The notes below the pieces were generated by a model. That model saw only the letters and a list, made by a program, of their open reading frames with translations. It searched no databases and was not told the DNA's origin. Both the position numbers and the translations under genes were made by a program. Shown here one piece after another: positions 58,601 through 64,000 of a stretch of DNA of 64,000 nucleotides; position 1 is the first letter of the stretch; each line of letters starts with the position of its first letter. The DNA comes from Carposina sasakii (lineage: Eukaryota > Arthropoda > Insecta > Lepidoptera > Carposinidae), in the NCBI GenBank assembly GCA_014607495.2, contig CP053161.1:7883115-7947114 (forward strand), in the 5' to 3' direction.

Positions 58601-61600
58601 CCATCGTCGCGCACCAAACCGACAGGTTCTAAAAAAGGTGGTGCCCCGGCGGTGGAAGAGCCCGGCGGATGATATTGTTAATGCTAGTATGACGTGGGAT
58701 GCAACCGGCACTCCTGGCACATGAGAGGCCATGGTGTCCGAATTGATCAACGGCGTCGCCACATCGGCATCGGTGGGGGACATTGCACGGCGCACCAAGG
58801 CGTAGGCGTGTGGCAATTCAGAAACTGGTCCAAAAGTGTACCGACGTTGGCTGACGGCAGTGCCTGTAACCAAAGGCCCGATTCCCACTCGCCCAAGGCT
58901 GTAAGGGCACGCTCTGTGGTACTGGTTGACGTGTTTAATAGGGTTTTCCGTACCACAAAGCGGCCCGTCCCACAACCTCTGCGACGATGGGGTAGACAGT
59001 TCAACTTCGGGCAGACCGCCTTCCAGGCGGTTTTGGCTTCAGCCATATGTGCAATTTCGACCTGACATTGACTGTTTAAAATTTTGATGACTAGTGGGAG
59101 AGTGCTTTGGGCTGACTGCTATATAAATAGTTAGTTTTTCAAGCAAGAACTATCGAAATTATCAATAACGATAATTTTACTAACAGTAATATGTAATAAG
59201 TTATCATTGTTTGAGTTCGTTTATTCATAAAGTAACTAAAGTGTAAATTTTCCACGTTTTAAATAGGATACCGTGTTTTCTTAGTTGAGTGTGTTTCCTT
59301 TGTGCCTTCTCTCATAGGTGTTGCTATTAATATGCAATATATTGTACTTACATCATTTCTGAGTGAGCTTCTGTTATCGAGCGATAACTTGCATAACCTT
59401 TGCCTCATATTACTCGTATATCGCTGTAGTATCAATATTGTATTATTTACTTTTACTATTACTAAATCATTTGAAATATACGGACACGTAATAGTTATGA
59501 ACTGATACTGACGTATATTTTATGAATAAAAAGGGTGTTTTTGTTTTAGTGAACTTTTGCACTATAAATATGGTAGAGACAACTATGATAGTGTAATTTA
59601 TTAGTTTTCTTATATTTTAAAAATAATATCTACGGTAAGAAGATATCTGTAGATTATGTAGACATAAATTACATACTCTGTCAGGAACAGACACCGAAAT
59701 CTCCCTCAGAAGTAGATAGGAAATGCGACATTCACCTAGGCAAAGGCGAGGCATTCTTGCGACTGCGCATCTACCTACTCATAACAAAACTCAACTTATT
59801 CTTCAGGCCTCCTCCTTTTTGTCAAACATAGACAAAAAGATTTTTTATTTAATTGTTCTTATGCGGAATAATAAAGTTCATTGCCCCTGACGAAAGAAGG
59901 GAAGTGATATTTTTAGCGTGACAAATTTAGAACATCCAGTTTACTCCCGCGTAAGATTATGCGTACCTATAAATATTTATATATGTACCAATAGGTACTA
60001 AATATAACATATGATTTCGAGTCTCAAATTTTGTGGATAGGTTCATTTCTTCTGTTACCTAACTACACCCTGTAGCTGAGCAGCTATAATAAAACCTGTC
60101 CCTCTTGAATTCTTGAGCGCAGTCCTGTATCTTAACTGTATCATCATTTAGAACATCAGACAATCTTCTAAGAATTAGATTAGTGTTTTATCCCGGCACT
60201 TAAAGAGTGTCCTGCCTGACCTACCTGAACAGAAAATGAGGTTATGCCGGAAAGCGAAATGCGCGGTAATGCAGTTTTAAAGGCAACATTTTCCGCACTT
60301 GGCTTCACTTATAGAGGCTAAGTGCGGAAAATGCCCGGTCAAACTAACTAACTATTGGCAACATACCTAGCCTATGCTCTATGATCAATTTTCGCAAATA
60401 GAAATGATAATGGCATCGGACGACCTATATACGAGTAGGTACTAAACATGGCTGATCACGTAAACGTCTCTCAGTGGCCAACAAGTTGCAACTGCATGCA
60501 ATCGTGGCGCTAGTTAGGTTACGTTACAAGATATTTTATGTTAAGTGCATCAGTAGTTTTAAAACCATCTACTAGTCTAGATATATTTGTGGTCTTTCTT
60601 ATTACCGTAGTTACAATTTAACTGCCATTGTAACCTAAATAGTCGGCCGAATGCAGTACGGACTTGTGTTTCTAATTGCATTGCATAGACATTGCAAAAA
60701 TAATACATTGTTTGTTTATACTGGCTATTTCTAATCTTTTTAGCAAATAAAAAAAAATTGACTTTAGGATTTTAATAGAACTAGCTTCACTCCTCTTTGT
60801 ATGACATATACACACGGCCGAGTTTCCGAAATTAGGTAGTCTGAACTGCAGCATCATAATATGGAGATCCCAGTCACGTCACAGTTAAACGTGACTGTGG
60901 GATGTTGTCAGTACGGGAGGCGCTGTTGCCCGCCTCCCGATACCCACGAGCAGGCATGGGGTGGTACAAACAAATTCTACTCTGCCGGCACCACGCGGCT
61001 AATCATGATTAACTCAAACTTAATCCCAACAAAATTTTCTCTCTATTTTTCCGAAGAAGATCTAAGTCCAGACAAAATCAATTGATAATAGGTACCACTT
61101 GTTGGATCGTATTTTTTATCGAGGACAACAACTGTGTTAATAACATTCTTAATGACGTTTGGCCTTACACAAAGCTATAGTTTACAAACACATTACAATA
61201 CTTCCATTAAATTTGTTTTAATTTACATTGGTAAAGGTATAATTAATGTGCAGGCGAACTGCATATTTTTAACAACGAAGGTAGGTATTAAAATATGTTA
61301 GAAACCCTGAAGGTATAATATTAAAATTATTAATCTTCTATTAATCTTAAAATAACTTACGTGATATTGTTAAATTCTTCTAAGTATGTACTTCATTAAT
61401 TATCTTATTTAATAACCCAGGTCAGTTTGATATCTACATGATAATGATAACAGTTACCATAACCATAGAGGAGTCTTTTATTCCTCTATGCCATAACGCA
61501 TTATGATCAACGCTAATACCTAGTGATTAAATAAGGGCAGATTTTTGAATAGGCAGATAGTCCTAAACTATGAATAAAGATGCTGTCTTTCACTAAAACT

Positions 61601-61809
61601 TCACACATATCATCACAGATCAGCAACACAAGACATCATCAACTTTATCCTTCAAACAGACTAGATGAAAACTTACATTTTTTTTCTGTAATTCCAGGTG
61701 ACTTCGGGCGGTACCAATGCTTTCAGTTCATCCTCCACATCCTGGCGGCCATGACAGCCGGAATGCACATGCTGTCGTTGGTCACAGTGGCAGCAGTCCC
61801 AGAACATAG
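52698..61809 (+). CDS. SLC22 organic cation transporter-like protein (gene 2), 5' part
   Basis: Exon 1, 52698-52740, reads [14 protein letters not shown] plus the first base of a Gly codon, then GTGAGT. Exon 2, 61698-61809, continues [19 protein letters not shown] and [18 protein letters not shown] with a split codon before GTAATG. Together they give the classic SLC22 start (L-G-D-F-G-R-Y-Q then TM1). Phases agree (1 then 2). The intron is 8.96 kb. Later exons lie beyond 64000: the extracellular-loop cysteines and TM2 are not seen in 61810-64000. The gene is divergent to gene 1, suggesting an old inverted duplication. Confidence 0.8.
53512..53769. mobile_element. foldback MITE family E, copy 4
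   Basis: TACAGGGTGTAACAAAAAGGG at the left; the right arm ends ACATACCCTTTCTTTCTGTA, with the TTACACC portion lost. Confidence 0.8.
54160..54220 (-). repeat. tRNA-like repeat, copy 1
   Basis: The reverse strand reads TGTGGTTATAGCGGCTGGCACGGG.. then GTGGGTTCGATTCCCAC and TCGGGTGAAGAATTTTT. The T-arm/B-box part and the following CCATTTTCTTTATTAATAATTTTA match the repeats at 62568 and 62892; the 5' half differs. Confidence 0.55.
54288..54570. mobile_element. foldback element with perfect 41-bp arms
   Basis: Arms 54288-54328 (ACCAGAGGTCGGAATTAGG..) and 54530-54570 are exact inverted repeats around a roughly 200-bp loop; AATA occurs on both sides. It lies in intron 1 of SLC22 gene 2. Confidence 0.85.
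54571..58180. other. intron of SLC22 gene 2, no other gene recognised
   Basis: AT-rich; apart from the candidate minus-strand exon at 55140-55212, nothing identifiable. The frame at 56174-56359 has no family resemblance. Confidence 0.4.
55140..55212 (-). CDS. candidate first exon of SLC22 gene 1
   Basis: ATG at 55212 gives [20 protein letters not shown] then HRMV and one base before GTAAGT (55139-55134). If the next acceptor is the AG at 50264-50263, the phase fits and translation continues CTIYEDITTDVLGSIGYWQW. That would make gene 1 start inside intron 1 of gene 2. The evidence is only start, donor and phase, and one third of random exons would fit phase. Confidence 0.3.
58181..59046 (-). 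mobile_element. non-LTR retrotransposon C-terminal remnant
   Basis: Much more GC-rich than its surroundings. In three shifted frames the minus strand reads [20 protein letters not shown], then [20 protein letters not shown] and [13 protein letters not shown], then [11 protein letters not shown] and [20 protein letters not shown] with [17 protein letters not shown]. These blocks belong to the C-terminal region of an invertebrate LINE-type polyprotein; the PDG-like..WD pattern could be a restriction-like endonuclease fold (inference). At least two frameshifts and a small internal duplication (near 58365-58410) mean it is inactive. Confidence 0.7.
59047..60005. other. no gene recognised
   Basis: AT-rich part of the same intron. 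A 67-codon frame at 59302-59505 has no recognisable features. Confidence 0.4.
60006..60074. mobile_element. foldback MITE family E, right-end remnant
   Basis: ATGATTTCGAGTCTCAAATTTTGTGGATAGG then ..ACTACACCCTGTA; the inner part of the right arm is deleted. Confidence 0.7.
60280..60335. repeat. short inverted repeat
   Basis: CATTTTCCGCACTT (about 60289) and AAGTGCGGAAAATG (about 60320) form a stem of about 14 bp or more around a 17-nt loop. GCCGGAAAGCGAAATGCGCGG lies just upstream. Confidence 0.5.
60902..60999. repeat. LINE-type scrap, second copy of 32270-32395
   Basis: GGGAGGCGCTGTTGCCCGCC.. CATGGGGTGGTAC.. TCTGCCGGCACCACGCGG; the middle (CCCTTAATCGCCTTG) is missing relative to 32123-32395. 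Confidence 0.55.
61000..61697. other. intron DNA before SLC22 gene 2 exon 2
   Basis: AT-rich, nothing identifiable until the TTTTTCTGTAATTCCAG acceptor. Confidence 0.4.
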
Positions 61810-62567
61810 GTAATGAATCTTTCCTACTATGACGGTATAAGCATATGGGCGGAGTAAATCGGTTTATGGGCGTATATTATATGCATTTTTATATATCACA
61901 GGATATACGATGGTTATTTATACTAAAATATTAATAGTACCAAACGCTATCCTTGTATAGCACATTTATCTGCCGTCATTTGTTACCGAAAAGTTGATAA
62001 ATGTAACGTAAAATTAACATTGTATTGTGGACTTGGTTAAATCAGACTTGATAATAAGGCTGTCTCCCCACCAGAGATGTGCTAGAGTCCGTTTCATAGA
62101 ATAACTCCTATGCCTGATTTCGGAACTAACATTTTTTGTATGCAGTGACACAGAAAATATGGCCATACACAAAGTAACTAGCGCCATCCTTCGGAACATT
62201 CTATGAAACGAACACTATGCTACGTTGATATGGATGGATGAATTCGTTGACATCATGAACCAATGAATATGATTGGTGGATCGACGCATCCGTGATAGAT
62301 AGATAACACAACATAGCTGATTTTTGGTAAAAAGGCAGCATAAGGGTCCATAAAATAATAATTATGCTCTATCGAATCCGTCGATTCTAGAGATAGATTC
62401 TATAGATACATTTCATACATCTATCTATTGAAGATGCGTCGGACGTACCTACTCGTATCTCCGGCCTAGGTATCTTTACCTTTTTCTCTAGTCTTACTAG
62501 ATTTAAAAATATATATTAAATATGTAATTTATAAAAAGAGATGGTAAAATTCGTCCCCCGAATAATG
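61810..62567. other. intron 2 of SLC22 gene 2
   Basis: No third exon seen. 62085-62300 (TATGAAACGAACAC, then ACCAATGAATATGATTGGTGGAT) resembles part of 46130-46160, a dispersed repeat. Confidence 0.4.
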
Positions 62568-62639
62568 GACCCGGTAGCTCAGTGGTAAGAGCACTAGCAC
62601 GGAATGCAGAGGTCGTGGGTTCGATTCCCACTCGGGTGA
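62568..62639 (+). repeat. tRNA-like repeat, copy 2
   Basis: D-arm/A box GGTAGCTCAGTGGTAAGAGC and T-arm/B box GTGGGTTCGATTCCCAC, with acceptor arms GACCCGG/TCGGGTG pairing at 6 of 7. The anticodon stem (CTAGC/GCAGA) does not pair properly and the loop lacks U33, so this is a tRNA-derived pseudogene or SINE head rather than a working tRNA. Confidence 0.65.
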
Positions 62640-62891
62640 AGAATTTTTTCCATGTTCTTTATTAATAATTTTATAATATACAATATCTTGACTAAGATAA
62701 ATTTATAAAAACACTTCTCCATTAATATAATCCGTTGGGATATGGTTGATCGTTTCATCTTTAAACATTGTGCTGAGGGATTCAGCTTTGTTTGCCGAGA
62801 TTTGGCTAGTGTATAGCTATCGGGATGAAAAAATAACGTTGCCAATATGTAATTTAGAAAAGAGATGGTAAAATTTGTCATCCGAGTAATT

Positions 62892-62963
62892 GAGCCGGTA
62901 GCTCAGTGGTAAGAGCACTAGCACGGAATGCAGAGGTCGTGGGTTCGATTCCCACTCGGGTGA
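62892..62963 (+). repeat. tRNA-like repeat, copy 3
   Basis: Nearly identical to copy 2 (GAGCCGG for GACCCGG at the 5' end). Flanks are shared on both sides (GAGATGGTAAAATT upstream; TTCCAT..TTTATTAATAATTTT downstream), so the whole roughly 325-bp unit is duplicated. Confidence 0.65.
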
Positions 62964-64000
62964 ATATTTTTTTCCATTTCTTTATTAATAATTTTTAAAT
63001 ATATATTTCCTAATGCCTCTTAATGCGGGTGGTCTATTATCTTATTTCTGCATAATAAACCAAAAGATAAATATGGATGCATTAAAAAAACTCTAGATAA
63101 CCATCTTACGTGAGCAAAGTAACGTTTATAATTTATTCTAAAATGCCGATTGTCATAGCTCTGGATCTTACAACGTCATGTTATTTTATGTTTATTTTAC
63201 TAAGGTCAATCACGTGTACTAAATTAAGTAAAACGTTACCGTATATTACGATATCCTCATTTGTCCTATCGTATACTTTGAAAAAAATTGCTACTGAAAT
63301 AGATTCTATAGATGCTCCCTTATCTAATTTTATGTTTGCCAATTACTTAAATCTTGGATACCTAATGTGTTATCTCTGATAAGCTACAAGCTGTGTTGTT
63401 ATTTTTGAGATCAACTGAAAGATATTGTGCGCTAATCAGATTGTTGGTACAACTGGAAAGAAATTTAAAAACTAGTGTTCGCTTGCCACTATACAAGATA
63501 CTCGGATATGGTTTCTCATCAGGAGTCTAGATGCCTTTGATCAGGATCATGAGTTCAGATTCGAGGTTCAGCAGAGGGTTGGACCCAGTGGCAGGCGAAC
63601 ACCATTGGTTACTGGAAAACTTAATGCATGATAAATCTGAACGGGTATTTTCTGAACAAGCTTCTAGATAAGCATGCTCCGCTCCTTCGACCATGTCTTC
63701 ACTCTTCATCAGGTTAAGGTCTGTTCCCATGTGTCCATTTTATTCGTCTGTAAAAGTATCTAATACAGATTATAAATGAAATTGTATTAGGCGTTACAAT
63801 TCGGAAGTTCAAACATTCATGCTCGGGTCTGGTTTCTCGTGGCGATTGTAGTTAGTGCAAGTGCCTGTTTTCGCAGTTATGAGTTATCAGATCCGAGGGT
63901 CAGTGGAGGGTGTAGGGTCCGGTGGTGGGCGCACCCATAGTGAATAATACAGATTAGTAAAACGGAATGCACATGTGCCCATTCACATTATGGTCTTCAT
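62964..64000. other. right edge, no gene recognised
   Basis: AT-rich. 63545-63605 (GATTCGAGGTTCAGCAGAGGG..) and 63890-63945 (GATCCGAGGGTCAGTGGAGGG..) are similar blocks, suggesting a diverged tandem repeat or exon-like duplicate; no protein family recognised. Confidence 0.4.

Noticed and set aside
58472..58975. 167-codon minus-strand frame as a new gene
   Set aside because: Reading the neighbouring frames shows LINE C-terminal motifs interrupted by frameshifts; this frame is mostly out of phase with them.
62568..62639. Functional tRNA gene
   Set aside because: The anticodon stem does not pair and the loop lacks U33, although the A and B boxes look good.

Overview
The window is AT-rich, intron-containing animal DNA. 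The gene families, short introns with GT..AG junctions, and dense mobile-element debris point to a moth or butterfly (Lepidoptera). The species cannot be named from the sequence. There is no operon, CRISPR array or bacterial-type feature. Most of the length is transposable-element DNA, and coding sequence is a small minority.

Four protein-coding loci can be supported. (1) 6221-12892 (+): a complete six-exon UFL1, the UFM1 E3 ligase, 764 codons by my splicing; its last intron is inflated by a piggyBac-like/LINE insertion that also holds a broken copy of the last exon. (2) 28220-37104 (+): a three-exon SLC16/monocarboxylate-transporter-like MFS gene of 482 codons with a 7.2-kb first intron. (3) 45097-50267 (-), possibly starting at 55212: an SLC22 (organic cation transporter-like) MFS gene in at least seven exons. 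(4) 52698-61809 (+), running off the right edge: the first two coding exons of a second SLC22-like gene, divergently arranged with the first. Genes 2-4 would encode plasma-membrane solute carriers; UFL1 acts on the ER-associated UFMylation pathway, so the loci are neighbours rather than one pathway.

Layout: 0-6 kb is MITEs, SINE-like copies and a mariner transposase pseudogene. 6.2-13 kb is UFL1. 13-28 kb is gene-poor: two more SINE-like copies, a 2-kb P-element-like transposon with a THAP exon and a perfect 8-bp target duplication, an 0.8-kb terminal-inverted-repeat element, a roughly 0.6-kb sequence present twice, and degenerate AT-rich arrays. 28-37 kb is the SLC16 gene; its large intron holds a perfect 50-bp-arm palindrome. 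37-45 kb holds foldback MITEs, a LINE 3' end and a hAT-type MITE with target duplication. 45-62 kb is the SLC22 pair, with its introns full of the same foldback families. 62-64 kb has two tRNA-like repeats.

The best candidates for something new are the P-element-like THAP transposon (14565-16561), the piggyBac-type ends enclosing a copy of UFL1's terminal exon (9199-12542), and the long perfect hairpins in introns. All family calls come from reading motifs by eye; no database was searched.
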